Source of the DNA: Sabellastarte sp. h YS-2021
Lineage: Eukaryota > Annelida > Polychaeta > Sabellida > Sabellidae
Assembly: GCA_964017235.1 (NCBI GenBank)
Contig: OZ024936.1
Coordinates: forward strand, 15,166,496 to 15,230,495
DNA length: 64,000 nucleotides
Direction: 5' to 3'
Of this stretch, positions 13,553 through 24,915 are shown piece by piece; the stretch's first letter is position 1, and every line of letters begins with the position of its first letter. The notes under the pieces were generated by a model. The model worked only from the letters and a program-made list of their open reading frames with translations, ran no database searches and was not told the origin of the DNA. A program made the translations under genes and the position numbers.

Positions 13553-16500
13553 CTGCAATGATTAGAAAGAGATACTTTATACGTTTTTTGATGTCCAAAT
13601 ATCTCTGATGAACATGTTTACTTTGGGATTGTTTATCTTTTTTTCCCTTTGTTCAGAATTTTTTGAAAATCCAAGGTCAACAACTATTTCATTCAGAAGA
13701 TAGATTGAATTAGTAAGATATAAATCGGTTCCCATTTTGAAGAAAAGAACATGTCTGTCCAGTGTTGAGTCTGCCTTAAAATATTCTGGACAGGTTTGTT
13801 CTCCAGTAATATTCCCTTTCTAATTTTGTATCTTCTAAAACAAACTGATATGAACGTTCAGGCTGTATTTGTGGAGGAATGAAAATCTAAATATTTGACG
13901 AGTTCATTTTTTTATATTCGGAAAGTATGTTATGACTATTATTGATATACAAGATAAATATAAAATCTTTTGATGATGTCACTTGTGAGACATCAACCTA
14001 CAACAGAACAATAAACTACTTTCTTGGAGTTCACAAATATGTATATTCAGCAGCTATTATAGATGACATAGAATGTCTCACCTTTAGATTTAGACGATTT
14101 ACTTTGATGTTACATGTTTATGGAATATAAATATCAATATAAAAATATCTATATTTTCAGTGGGACTAATGGGATCTTCGAGGAAAATAACTAGAGTAGT
14201 CAAGTCAAAAATATTCTAGAACAAGGAATAACTCAGAAATATTTATTCAATTAGTAGAAAAATGGATATAGATAACCTATAACTAATTGGCAGAGAAACT
14301 GAATCGTAACAAGAGGTTGAAACCAAAACAATGCTTGGGAAAATTAAGCTGTTTACAGTGACTTTGAAACATTGTCATATGTAAACATTTTTTTCCCAAA
14401 ATATAAAGCTCATTATTGATTTAATGTTAGTCACTAATCCTTGCCACTGTGTATTAAACCATTGTATTTAGTTCTGAAATTGACATAACTACTTATATGC
14501 CAAAATATCTGAATCATGATGAATAACTGTGTGTTATCACTTCAATTAACAGAATAGAAAATTAATTGCATTTTCCATGCCTCTATTCTGTCTATAATGA
14601 TGCTAGAAAGCACTCATACAGCACAAACCTCCGCCAGGGAGACTTTCTGAAAATCTGGGATTCATTTATGTCCAGAATCAACCAGTTAATAACTTCTTCT
14701 TTTGGCAAGTCCCTACGTTTATCTGTTTGTCCTCAGTGTTTTCAGTAACTCCAACAGAAGCAAACAGATCTCTCCAGACGGAAATGAAAACATAGATTTC
14801 CAGATGATAAAATATAAGAAGCATGCCAGTACATTACACCTACCTGGTGACTCTGTTGGTATCGATGGAGTACTTTTAAGTGGGATGGCTAAAAATAGCA
14901 ACAACATTTTCAATGAGCTTGTGTATTATTTGTACTACATGTGTAAATAAAAATAATCAAACAAAGAACTGCTTACAGTCATCTATTAAATTGTTGGGGG
15001 TAATATTTTAATATAATTGAACATAGAACAAGACTGCTGTGTATCCATTTGAATAAATTTTTGACACTTCTCTTTAAGCATATTATACAGAAGCTATCTA
15101 CTTTCTTAAGAAATAGTCATTTACATAAAAACAGAGAGTCTTGTTAAGAATTCCTAGGAACATAGAGAATGTGGATTTAAACCTAAGTACAGGTAGATTC
15201 TTAGCGGCTCCGATGACAACTAAAAATGGTGGTCCTCTGTCAAAGGCTTCTGTCACCCATGGCAGGTTAAAGAACCTCAAGGACTTTGATAAATGGTGAT
15301 CCTTGGGTCTCTGTATTTCAGTTAGACGGCTATACTTGTGCGAGATATCTGGGATATTAAATTCTCCCAGTGGATAATAAAACACAATGAGTGAACCGTA
15401 ATCACTTACACTGGATGATCTGCTGGTTACAGAAGTTAGTGTCACAGCAGTATCGGTTGTATGTCGGGGTGTTTTTGGTTGCTGGACACTTGTCTGAATC
15501 CATGCACATCTTGGTGACTGACTGAAATTGACCTCGCCTGTTTCTTATCCCATAGCTGTAACAACTCTGCCAGAATGATGAAAAACATTAGTGGCAAATG
15601 TGAAGTCTCTAACATATTGTATTGTCTCTGCTGGGACACGAAACACGGTGCCAAACTATTACACACAGACATAAACACAGGTCTACCTGTTTAACTAACT
15701 GAACAAATGGAAAATTCCCAGAAGTCCAGGGGCCGATTTCACTAAAGGACTTAAACTAAGTCCCTTTATTGGCTAAGTCTCGGACTTAAATCTAAGACTT
15801 TGGTCTTAGCTAGGTCTGGGACTTAAATGGATTTCACAAAGGGGTGACTTAGCTAAGTCCAAGCTTATAATATAACCACAGTTGTTTTCTGTGTCATATG
15901 ACCTTTTATATCCTTCATTTGATGCATTTTATCTAAGGATAAGTGCTGTTTTGAAATAGAAAACTGTGTTACATCATATAAACTTTCCAAAGACTACTTC
16001 AGTAAGGTGTTATAGCTGTATATTTTTACTTTATTTACAGCCATTTCAAAGTCTGAAGTGGAGAAAAGTTTATGGCGGCCATATTTAAGTCCTCTTTACA
16101 AAATTTAAGCCCACTACCTCCCAGGCTTAAAGTTAAGTCCACTGACTTAGCAATTTCATGGACTTAGCTGCTTTGTGAAATCCACTAAGTCTAAGACCAC
16201 CGACTTAAATGTAAGCCCAAAGTCTTAAATGTAAGTCTAAATCTTGGCTTAAGTCCCTTTGTGAAATCGGCCCCAGGTAGTACACAGCTAATATAGGTGA
16301 GGATTTATACCAGTCAGTACAGAGTTGGCCAACACCATTTTGATGCTCGTATCTACTATCCGCTACGTTACACGTCATTGATTTCTGTGTCTGACATAAT
16401 TTCATAAGGTTTTAACTCCACAAGGTTACGTTTTTCATGTGGCAAATGCTTTTGCCACGTAATTCTCTTCCCTTGTGGATTTATTAATTGTTGGAGCAAT

Positions 16501-19073
16501 AAAGTGTGTTCTACATATCAGAACAGAGTTCTTGAGAGACTGTAGATTATTTTTAGCAACTTCGTAAATTTTTGAAAAACCCAAGTGTACAACGACGAGC
16601 CTTTTTTCATCCCCTGTCATAAATGTTTTTGAAGTAATGACACAATCCTTCAAAGTTTTATGTACATGTGTTTTATAAGCTATTTAACTTGTGGGTTTAT
16701 TGGTTGTTGGGCTAATAGAGTTTGTAATATATATCAGTACCCAGTTCATTCAGTACTGTAGATGATTAAAACCAGTGTATTTATCTTTAGTGACTTGTAT
16801 AATTCCCAAATAATTTAAAAGAAATACTTGTAAAGAGCCTAGTTCAAACGCTGTTCGTGTACAAAATTCCACCCTAATGGTTTTCTCCCATATTGATTAA
16901 TTATATTGTGTGTTTTTGCAAGGAACGTTTTGAGAAATGTTGTTTGCAAACTCTCTAGTAAGATGACTTAAGTACTGTATTATGAAATGCTTAACACAAA
17001 TTAATATTAATAATGGTGAGTAATACTAAGAATACTAAATAGATAATAATAATGATAAAAATAATAATAATAATATATTAAATATTTGTTCTGTGAGATT
17101 CTGAGAAGAGATAATCATAATTTCATCATATCAGTATATATCATGCAATGCTGGGTGCTTTATATGGGTTGATAACACAATTCAAATTGTATCAAGTGCA
17201 ATTTGCATAAAATTGATCAACACATAGATTTCAAAGCCTTGCTCCTTGTATCACTACCTCTGATCAGTCAAATCTTTTTTCAATTTTTTTTCTAAAAGGC
17301 TGGACATACCAGTTGAAGTTACGTATTTATTTATTTGGGGTTTTACGTCACTTTCAACACTGTACAGGTCATACCACAATTGGTAGTTGGAAGGGCAGAG
17401 GAAACCAGTACATACAGTTGGTCAAGGTTCTGTACTGTAAACTGCTGACCAGCGGCAAGCAACTACCAGTTTTCCCACTTGAGGCCATGCTGGGAACCGA
17501 ACCCGGGCCTCAGAGGTGGGAAGCAAGAGTGTTACAACTCTGCCACCATGGCCTCTTGAAGTCATGTAAAGTAGTCTGGATATCTACCTGACCTTCCCCA
17601 CACGCTTCTATTCCATCATCTGGACAATACAGCTTGCCTCTAGTCAGACTGCAGCTGTAGCAATAGAGAGTCCCTAAAACACAAAAACAGAGTGAAGTTG
17701 TTTCTCCATTAAAGCCTCTATAATGGCTCATATGTATAAGATCATCGATTAAGGTGTTTATATTTAATAACAAGATAATCATAATCTGCTCACAAATTAA
17801 CTTTTTCCACGAGCAAAGCATCTGGGCAGATGATGCATGAAAGAAGGAAATGGGTCTGGCTGAATAGATAATCCACATAAATTTAAATATGATATGTTTA
17901 TTGTGTTTATTTGGGGTTTTACGTCGCTTTCAACACTGTACAGGTCATATCACGACGGGTAGTTGGAAGGGCAGAGGAAACCAGTACATATAGTTTGCTA
18001 GGGTTCTGTACTGTAAACTGCCAACCAACGGCAAGCAACTACCAGCTTTCCCACTTACGGCCATGACGGGGATCGAACTCCGGCCGCAGAGGTGGGAGGC
18101 GAGAGTGTTACCACTCTGCCACCGTGGCCCCTTAAATATGATATGACACAATCCAATAATATAGTTATATAACTAATATGATAGGCTCTTTGTCTTTTGA
18201 TCAAAGACATCGTAAGCTAATATAAAATAATTTGGGGTTTGCAGAATTCTGTATCTATGTCCCTTGTTGCATAGTCACAACCGGAGAGGCTTATCTACAT
18301 TTGTTTGTGATTCAATTGGCTTCATGTATACAGGTAGGATGGCAAATGGTGGGATTCCATGGGATGAGCATTGTGCTAGGATGCCTTCAATGTCATTTGA
18401 TGCGATTCCATACTTGAAATGTTTGAAGAACCTCTTATGATACTTCATGAGCTGTAGTAAAATATACAAGGTGAAGGGGAGGGCAAACATTGGACATAAG
18501 CCTTTGGACACTAAATATTGAAAGCATTCATAATCCTTCTGGTTAGGTTGGCAAATATATTGTTTATGACAAAGTGTGGGATTGTTGCATGCTTCCTTTA
18601 CAGTATCCAGAAAATGCAAAATTGTTTTCCTTTCTGGTATATCAAAGAGGTCGTGTTGTTAGTTGTCTCCCAAATGAACATGCCCAGCTAGCTAGCAGTG
18701 ATGTCTGTGAAGGCAATATAATTATTTCAAATTTACAAAACAGCTTCATATGTGTACATATAATGGAGAAAATATTAGAATTGTGTCTTATTATTTGTAA
18801 GATTTTTAGTGTCTTATGTCCAATATGATGTACAGCCAATGGACACACCCGTTGCACCTTGGTATTGAAATAAAACTGTCTCATAAGCATGTGTTGACAC
18901 AACTGTCTCATCTCTGTTCAAGTTAATATCAAATTACACTGTTACAGTAGAAATTATACTCTACAGTTCTAAATTACAGTTTATGTAAAAGACATCTTAC
19001 CTTGGACCTGTACCACACATAGTAAACCAGTGACAATCAAAACGAGCATGACAATTCCGTGATGACTGTTCAT
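5940..19073 (-). CDS. Gene A: secreted Ly6/uPAR domain-mucin fusion protein (five coding exons)
   Basis: Joining exons 19001-19073, 17588-17673, 15410-15566, 14844-14888 and 5940-13552 gives one open frame of 2657 aa, with GT/AG at every junction and phases 1, 0, 1, 1. Residues 1-24 are a signal peptide (MNSHHGIVMLVLIVTGLLCV, then VQVQ). Residues 26-105 hold ten cysteines (29, 32, 41, 49, 55, 74, 80, 93, 94, 99) in Ly6/uPAR order, ending in the diagnostic CCxxxxCN (CCDTNFCN). Residues 106-120 are a Pro/Thr/Ser linker. From residue 121 about 2500 residues are almost only Thr, Pro and Ala, as in O-glycosylated mucins. The last about 32 residues form an Ile/Leu-patterned amphipathic helix. There is no GPI signal or membrane segment, so the product is probably secreted. 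Paralogues B and C share all exon sizes except the last. The role as a mucus or matrix component is inferred. Exon calls are sequence-based, not transcript-confirmed. Confidence 0.85.
7831..11754 (-). repeat. Two near-identical 1962-bp tandem blocks inside the gene A mucin exon
   Basis: Block 7831-9792 is repeated at 9793-11754. Rare variants recur 1962 bp apart in both blocks: the 'gtgcttgttgtagtaggcgc' stretch at about 7897/9859, the 'cattggagtggttgttttt' stretch at about 8210/10172 and 'gttaatgttgtcgcag'. The unit is 654 codons, so the frame is kept. Fragments recur again near 12330-12800. Confidence 0.8.
13553..14843 (-). other. Gene A intron 4
   Basis: AT-rich sequence between exons 4 and 5. 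I see no exon or recognisable element in it. Confidence 0.6.
14844..14888 (-). CDS. Gene A coding exon 4: linker mini-exon
   Basis: This 45-nt exon lies between TTTTTAG and CCAG|GTAGGTG. It encodes SIPLKSTPSIPTESP, a Pro/Ser/Thr linker. It is supported by exons of the same size and phase in gene B (SIALQSTPTIPTETP) and gene C (SIALQSTPEIPTDAS). Confidence 0.75.
15410..15566 (-). CDS. Gene A coding exon 3: second half of the Ly6 domain
   Basis: This 157-nt exon lies between TCTGGCAG and CAGT|GTAAGTG. It encodes SCYSYGIRNRRGQFQSV...CMDSDKC...YCCDTNFCNQQIIQ with six cysteines and the CCxxxxCN terminus. It is nearly the same in genes B and C. Confidence 0.87.
15730..16273. mobile_element. MITE, PIF/Harbinger-like termini, 544 bp
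   Basis: Terminal inverted repeats GGGCCGATTTCAC and GTGAAATCGGCCC flank a palindromic subterminal zone of AAGTC/GACTTA repeats. The flanking target duplication is CAG (15727-15729 and 16274-16276). Gene B has the unoccupied site (CCAGGTAAC at about 29938). The GGGCC end and 3-bp duplication fit Harbinger-type elements. There is no coding capacity. Confidence 0.75.
17324..17555 (-). mobile_element. SINE family 1, antisense to the tRNA head, in gene A intron 2
   Basis: A tRNA-like head (GGCCATGGTGGCAGAGT...) is on the minus strand, followed by a body and a CGTAAAACCCCAAATAAATA tail. The flanking duplication is TTGAAGTTACGT/TTGAAGTCATGT. Gene B lacks the insertion at the equivalent place. Confidence 0.8.
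17588..17673 (-). CDS. Gene A coding exon 2: first half of the Ly6 domain
   Basis: This 86-nt exon lies between TTTTAG and CAG|GTAGAT. It encodes GTLYCYSCSL...LYCPDDGIEAC..GQ with four cysteines (C-x2-C, then C, then C). Its phase joins exon 1 and exon 3 in frame. An antisense SINE sits about 32 nt beyond the donor. Confidence 0.85.
17897..18131 (-). mobile_element. SINE family 1 in gene A intron 1
   Basis: Full-length copy of about 235 bp with a perfect 14-bp target duplication, TTAAATATGATATG, at 17883-17896 and 18132-18145. The A-box-like TGGCAGAGTGG and a B-box-like segment are readable on the minus strand. Confidence 0.85.
18275..18650 (-). other. Unrecognised open frame in gene A intron 1
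   Basis: An open stretch of about 125 codons runs on the minus strand from DLFDIPERK through ACNNPTLCHKQYICQPNQ to CSSHGIPPFAILPVYMKPI. It has several cysteines and a hydrophobic stretch (FALPFTLYILLQL). No family was recognised. It is absent from the same intron of gene B, so it could be a fragment of an inserted element or a retrocopy. It has no obvious start codon and may be chance. Confidence 0.2.
19001..19073 (-). CDS. Gene A coding exon 1: signal peptide
   Basis: The 73-nt coding part starts at the ATG (19073-19071) and encodes a short polar head, a Val/Leu/Ile core and VVQVQ. It ends CAAG|GTAAGATG, a good donor. A 5' extension to an acceptor (TTGCAG) at about 19117 would add some 44 nt of untranslated leader. 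Gene B has the same acceptor. Confidence 0.85.
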
Positions 19074-19785
19074 GTTTTATTTTTTCTTTGTTTTTGTTCA
19101 CCTTTCAGAGTTTTTCTCTGCAATTGTATAAGATGTAGTATTATCTTATTATATTTGTACTATTTTTAGCTGAGGACAGATCAAAGTGACTAAGCTGATA
19201 TATTGTCATGAGCTGGCTTGCAGTTCATACCCAGAGGGGATGTTGATATATTTTATACATTTCAGTGTTGATATATCTTATACATTTCAATATTACAAAA
19301 GATTCACATGTATGAGAAAGATATTGTACTTGCAAAGTATTAAATTACACTAAAGTAGCCACAGGAGATTGACGAAGCGGAATTTTAGCAAACAAAACCC
19401 CAGTGAACAGAAAACCTTGCCTGGGTATACAGAAACAAAAAATATTGTTGTAAAAAATCTGCAGTCCCAACATGGCATCTGATCATCTTTGTGGAGGATG
19501 ATCTAAGGGTAGCCAACACTTTTATATGAATGTAACGCCCCAATACGATTAGCAGCTTTTGATTTATTGAGCAGATATTGTTGAAAATTATCGATTCCAA
19601 ATCCAGTTTATGACAACGTACTAATCAACTGTCCTGATAAGATCCAAGTTACGGAAAACAATTTAAAGCTCCAACTGTGGTCTAACATATTTTATATAAA
19701 CACATATGATACAAACATTTCTCTTTATTATACCTTGCAGTTTAATAGAAAATCAATACTTTTGCTTTTAAGATTCTCCACTCAC

Positions 19786-19830
19786 CTAATCACATGTTGG
19801 ACTCCAGTCTGTTACTGAACAAAGAAGAAT
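19786..19830 (-). promoter_or_regulatory. Probable gene A 5' untranslated exon and start site
   Basis: The sequence ends in a consensus donor, GATTAG|GTGAGTGG, and is conserved at 32426-32470 upstream of gene B, including the donor. There is no ATG-led coding potential, so it is read as a non-coding first exon. The upstream boundary is set only by the distance from the TATA-like box. Confidence 0.5.
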
Positions 19831-19850
19831 GTGAGCAGCCAAATCTAAGC

Positions 19851-19858
19851 ATAATATA
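19851..19858 (-). promoter_or_regulatory. TATA-like box of gene A
   Basis: CTTATATTATGC on the minus strand lies about 25-30 nt upstream of the presumed start. Gene B keeps CTTATATTAAGC at the same place. Confidence 0.45.
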
Positions 19859-20726
19859 AGACTGTCTGTCCTTTGATGATGCATTCAACAGTAAAATCAA
19901 TACTTTGTCTCCCAGTAGAAGCTGGTATTTTGTTCACTGACTTTAAAATGTGTATCCGGTGTTCTTTGAAAAATCAAACTGATTTCTTTGTATCTTAGAA
20001 CTGTTAGTTGACTTTCCAGGTAAGCTTTTGCTTTTTATTAGGCATTCTGAAGTGCCAATTCACATTGTTGACAATAAAATAACAACTTTTTTCAGGTACA
20101 AACAAAATGTATAATGTCTGTGCTTAGCAACATTAAGTTATAGGCGCTATATAAAAATCATGTGTTATGTTACATTATGTTTAACAAATGTTTTAACTGA
20201 AGTAAGGTATTGTTAGCTTAAACATTGTGCCTAGTTTAATGTTTTCCTCATATATGAGCATATTAGATAGGATTGGTGTCTTGCCTATTGGTCATAAGTA
20301 TGAAAGTGATACATTTAAATGCTTTAAGGTCTAAAGTCACAAGCCATCATAGTTACACTTAGCTCTAATACAATACAAAAATATAAATTTATGTCCCATT
20401 CAGCAGCCAAGGTCATATTGCAACAAGGTCTCAACTTTTGACAGAATTATGAATTTATGTCCCATTCAACAGTCAAGGTCATATTTGCATCAAGGGCTCA
20501 ACTTTTGACAGTCAAACCCACGCAGATGTGAAAACTTGTGTTTAAATACTGACCTTGCTAACCACGAGGCAAGAGAGTATCAATATCACATGATTCACCA
20601 TGTATCATAAGGGTACAATAGCACAATAGCAATAACATTGGTTAAAACTGCCAGAAAAAAATGAAACGTGACATATGTTAGATAAGAATTTATTCAGCTG
20701 ATTTTCTTATCTTTGAAGTGTCAGTA

Positions 20727-21270
20727 TTGGAACCCAACTTAGGAGTCAGGCTATAGCCCAACGTAGGATCCTAAGTTGGGTAGCATATCTTAAGACTGGC
20801 CAAGCCCATCTTAAGGTGGGCTAGAACCTGTTAACCCACCTTAGGATATTAAACTCAAGAATGAATTTAATATTAACCAGCCAGTTTAATATTAATTTAT
20901 GTCACACGTCTTTGTTTGTTTTAGTAATGAACTTTAATATAACCAGGCTAATTTACAGACTCACTGAAATTTCAAATCCAATTAAGAAATCATTCCAATA
21001 AAAGACAATTAAATCGACATCAAATGAATATTTTCATGCTTCTTAAGGGTCAGGAAACACAATTCATTTTAGATTCTACAATTAAAAACTGTTTGTTGAA
21101 GCAAGATAAATTAAAAATATTCTTATAAACTAAAAAGAAGTACAAAGTACTTCTGCACAAGTATCAGTTAAGTTTATCCACCCCATCTTTAGATAGGCTA
21201 TCCAACTTAGTATCCTAAGTTGGGCTATAGCCCGTTTTTAAGAAGGGCTAACTTCTAAGTTGGGCTCCAA
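20727..21270. mobile_element. Second MITE type with CCCAACTTAG inverted repeats
   Basis: It begins TTGGAACCCAACTTAGGAG and ends CTTCTAAGTTGGGCTCCAA, which are reverse complements with few mismatches. Several more copies of CCTAAGTTGGGCTATAGCCC-like sequence form subterminal palindromes. The middle is AT-rich and non-coding. Target duplication unclear. Confidence 0.65.
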
Positions 21271-22919
21271 CATCCACATTAGAACTGACAGTTTTGCCTG
21301 ATATAGTACCAATTGACTTAAACATCATCTAAGGACTCATATTAGAGGAAAGTCTGTTACATATCAGGGTCCTAAGTTCTCTTACCATATAAGTGATGAC
21401 CTAGATTGAGGAAAGTTTCTAGAATCTTCTATGCATTTCTGGTTTCCTGGACATGTTTTGATTAGCTAATATTTCCTTCTAGAACTTCCGATGATCCCCA
21501 GCTATATATATATATAAGTGATACTAAACTTGACAACAGTGTTAGTTTTAAGCTGGATTGCTATATACAGAAAGCAGTCATTAAAACTGCTGTGTTTTAG
21601 TTTGGATGTATTTATCTGTGTGTGAAGTGGAAACAAACTGCCTGTTATATACATTTTGTAGTGAACTCTAACATCTGGATCTACGACATATTGGATTACT
21701 GAATATGAGATACCGTTTACATCTTGGATTAAACATTAAACACTGGACACTGAATAGACTGTTAAGCAGGGTGCACAATCATGTTTTAACTGTTATCTAC
21801 ATGGATAAAATATGGTGGTGAGGTCAGATTGGTTTCATTGTGGTATTGTTACAGTTGCTGCATAAACCATGAAGTATCTCAGTTGACTGTTATTACTACT
21901 ATAATTGTTAAATAAAACTCTTTATGTCTTTTGCTGCCAGTCCCATTCACTGTTACAAGTCAAAGACTCAGAAGAAGGCTAACATGAAACATAGCATTCA
22001 CCAGAGGGCAGGTAGTTATGGTAGAGAGATTCACCATCTGTATGAAATCTTAAATTTGTTTCTGAGGGAAGCCAGGGTTGTGTATTGACCTGAAGTGGCA
22101 ACCGGTTCCACCTGTATAGTGTCACAATTGCAAACTCCACCTACAAACTTGTTTGTATGGAAACCAGAAACAGGCAATCTACCACTGATTTTGCTGGAAT
22201 TCAGCATTGCAGACAGGTAATGAGCCTACTAAAACATTGTTCTTTAAAAGGATCACATCTTGAATAAGTAGATTTGTTTCCCAATGGCAATGGAAGACAA
22301 TTTGACAGGCACTTCTGACCTCACTGAAATTTTGCAATCTGAGGCCTTACAAAGCCACACAAGACAATGTGACAGTAACTCAAAAGAAAAGTGACTTTGC
22401 CACCACTGTAGTAGTTTCAGTAAGGAGAAAGTTAAGTATTCTATGAAAAGGCAACATTGTGGCAATCAATACATTGAGTGTATATAAACTGGCAATAAAA
22501 TGGCAGACTCGCAGTGTATACCACACAGCCAACCAGGAACCAGTTTTCTCATTGAAGTTTTAATCAAACATTACTCTTAAGGCAGGTGATATCCACCATA
22601 AAACACTTCAGAGCATGGCTTTCAAGCTGCTTGAATAGGTTCTTCCATGTCTGTCTATGAGAAAATTGTGAACTGATAAAAACAAACATAAGGAGGTCCA
22701 GTGCTTTGTATAAGTTTGACATTTGATCAATTGTTTCATATATTTGACTGCATGTAAGACTTACAGCGTAACTTTTGCAATCAACCTTAATTCATCAACT
22801 TATTGGTGTTTAAAGTATTATGTATTACTACTCAGCAGGCTATGCCAGACCAAGTAGAGTCCAAGCTCTCTAGCAACTGAAAGACAGTGTCTCAGGGATG
22901 ATCTTTTTAACCTTTAAAG

Positions 22920-23069
22920 CTAGGTCCTCAGTGGCCTAGTGGTTAGCAAGTTTGGCATCTAATCATAGGCTGTCACCTCTGTGGGTTCGAGTCCCACAAG
23001 TGGCAATTCTGAGGACCTGTCCCAATATGACCCTGGCTGTTGAACGGGACGTAAAACCCCAACTTTGAC
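22920..23069 (+). mobile_element. SINE family 3 with intact Pol III boxes
   Basis: A-box-like TGGCCTAGTGGTTAGCAAG and a perfect B box in GGGTTCGAGTCCCAC are followed by CCCAATATGACCCTGGCTG and TTGAACGGGACGTAAAAC. The target duplication TTTAACCTTTAAAG (22906-22919 and 23070-23083) is perfect. It is inserted into an older SINE; gene B's flank has the empty site at about 35290. Confidence 0.85.
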
Positions 23070-23099
23070 TTTAACCTTTAAAGTTATTATCCTTCGACT

Positions 23100-23235
23100 A
23101 GGGATAGGGACTGATAACAGAGGGCCAATATAGTTTAGGTGGTCATCTGAACAGTTGTGGTTTTGCCTGTGCCTGAGATCAAAACCCACATCCATTGAGT
23201 TTATAGGCGAGTGTATGTTACCCACTGAACCAATT
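23100..23235 (-). mobile_element. Older tRNA-derived SINE (family 4), degenerate
   Basis: The minus strand reads TGGTTCAGTGGGTAACATAC, then a B-box-like stretch and a GGACCACC-like body. The same element is at 35255-35455 in the gene B unit, so it predates the A/B duplication. Confidence 0.5.
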
Positions 23236-24394
23236 TCAACATATCAAAGCAAGGTCAGTTAATGAGATGAAGGAAAACAATGCATGCAATTTGATCTATA
23301 CAATATTCATAATATAATATAAAAGTATGTATAAGGTACTAAATTGATGTCCTCAACATACTCCTTAAAAGTCACACTTGGTATTTTATCTCCCATTCAA
23401 CAGCCAGGGTGCTTTCTTCTAATGCCTTGGTGTCAAAAAGCTGTATGGCCCGAGCTCTATTTGGTCCTATACTGAAAATTATTAGTCACAAGCAAACAAA
23501 CAAGTACCTTACACACTATGGGTCAGGAATTAAACCTAAAACCTGAAAAGCTTGTTGAAAAAACATATTTTTCCTAAAATCTATTGAAATTTCTTAGAAA
23601 CAGACATTGTTTTCAAACAATGGAATCCAAACTCGGTGGTAGGGATCTGGCTAGACTTTTCTGAAATGTTATAATTTAAAAATTCATCTGTGGATGATTG
23701 AAATTGTCAGTAACCCCTAATTATGACAGATGTATTACTGCTTTGACAGGCAGACTAACAAAGTTTTCCATTCCATATAAATATGACTATGTATTTGTGT
23801 CAACCAATAAAAGTAAAGTCAAGCTCAGCTGATTCAAGATAAGGTTCAAGTGTTAGTTTGTCAACTGTAATATTTTCAAAAGAAAATATACATTCTTCTT
23901 AGTTTCCATTCACCAAAAGCCCAACGGATCAATTTAGCTCAAATTTAAGCTTCCATAATATTAGGAAAATAGCAAAGGTTTTTGAATTTGTCACGAAACT
24001 ATAATTAGCAAATCTTGACCTGGAATTCTGATTGATTGTTTTGGTTTAATGTATCTTTGAGTATGTGGTACACGTGATACAATGATGGATAGTTGAAGGA
24101 ATAAGGTATTCTGCATGGAAGGTCAATATCCTTCACTTGGTACCAACGGATATTGGAAAGTAAGACTCATGAAATTCAGTATGTTTTACATTTCTCTTGT
24201 TGCTACAGCAATATTACCTCATTATGTATTACACATCTACCTGTGGGAGTATAATCAACACAGAGGTGACAACCTTTTATTTGATGCCACACTAACTAAA
24301 CCCACTAGGCCACCCAAGACCTATTTGTGTGTTTTGCAATAAAGATCGGGGCTATTTGTCAGTTATGGGTGGAAATGTCAGATCTTGACAGTAA

Positions 24395-24821
24395 GTCAGA
24401 AAACAGTGTTTGTTAGCTGTTCAAGTACAGTTGTTTAAAAGAGTCAATAACTTTATGTGTAAACTAATGTCTAGCTCTAATTCCACTGTTCAACTGTGCG
24501 CTAATCTAGTTACCAAAGGCAGTTGTTCCAATGTATGCAAAACTTTAAATTATATTGTTTTTCATACCAAAATGTCCTTGAAAATTTTATGTAATTCAAA
24601 AAGTCAGTTCATGAATGCCATTCGAGATGTAATGATAAGTAGTGAAGAAGATTTTAAAAAGGTTGGGAATATTAAAGATCTGTTGACTATGAGGGTTCAA
24701 AAAAATGGGTTTTCCTTACACGAGATTAATGAAATTTTAAAATCTGTATGTACTGAATGATGGTATTGTTCCACTGCTTTTTTTTTTTTTTTTTTTTTTT
24801 TTTTTCTTATGTTCTGTGTAG

Positions 24822-24858
<37 letters not shown>

Positions 24859-24915
24859 TAACATTGTACATGACTGTATATATCTTGTATGTACGAGAAA
24901 TAAAATAATAATAAG
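24395..24915 (+). mobile_element. Possible 3' end of a LINE retrotransposon
   Basis: A frame without stops (24410-24760) ends with residues such as VQLCANLVTKGSCSNVCK and FMNAIRDVM. It is followed by two T-tracts of more than 25 nt (about 24778-24805 and 24828-24854) and a tail, GAAATAAAATAATAATAAG. A 5'-truncated non-LTR element would look like this, but no catalytic motif is present in the fragment. It is absent from the gene B flank. Confidence 0.4.

Larger units (their letters stand above)
15567..17587 (-). other. Gene A intron 2, enlarged by a MITE and a SINE
   Basis: The first about 160 nt upstream of exon 3 and the stretch next to exon 2 align with the same intron of genes B and C. 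The extra length includes the MITE at 15730-16273 and the SINE at 17324-17555. AT-rich microsatellite-like sequence, (ATA)n, lies at about 16985-17075. Confidence 0.7.
19831..22905. other. Upstream flank of gene A, repeat-derived
   Basis: Parts align with 32480-35230 upstream of gene B, so this belongs to the duplicated unit. It holds degenerate SINE pieces (about 20385-20575, with a 3' half present twice) and a MITE. I see no coding exon. Confidence 0.55.

Noticed and set aside
12437-13558. Gln/Leu/Pro-rich minus-strand frame in the gene A exon
   Set aside because: A different frame of the same repeats; it does not join exon 4 in phase.
6070-13608. Very long plus-strand open frames rich in Val, Gly and Ala opposite the gene A mucin exon
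   Set aside because: They are the reverse complement of Thr/Pro/Ala codons, which cannot form stops on that strand. They lack splice context, a signal peptide and balanced composition, and one breaks at 11919 where a single base change makes a stop.
22920-23069. A tRNA gene, suggested by good A and B boxes
   Set aside because: The cloverleaf is incomplete and the unit continues into a SINE body with a target duplication, so it is a SINE.
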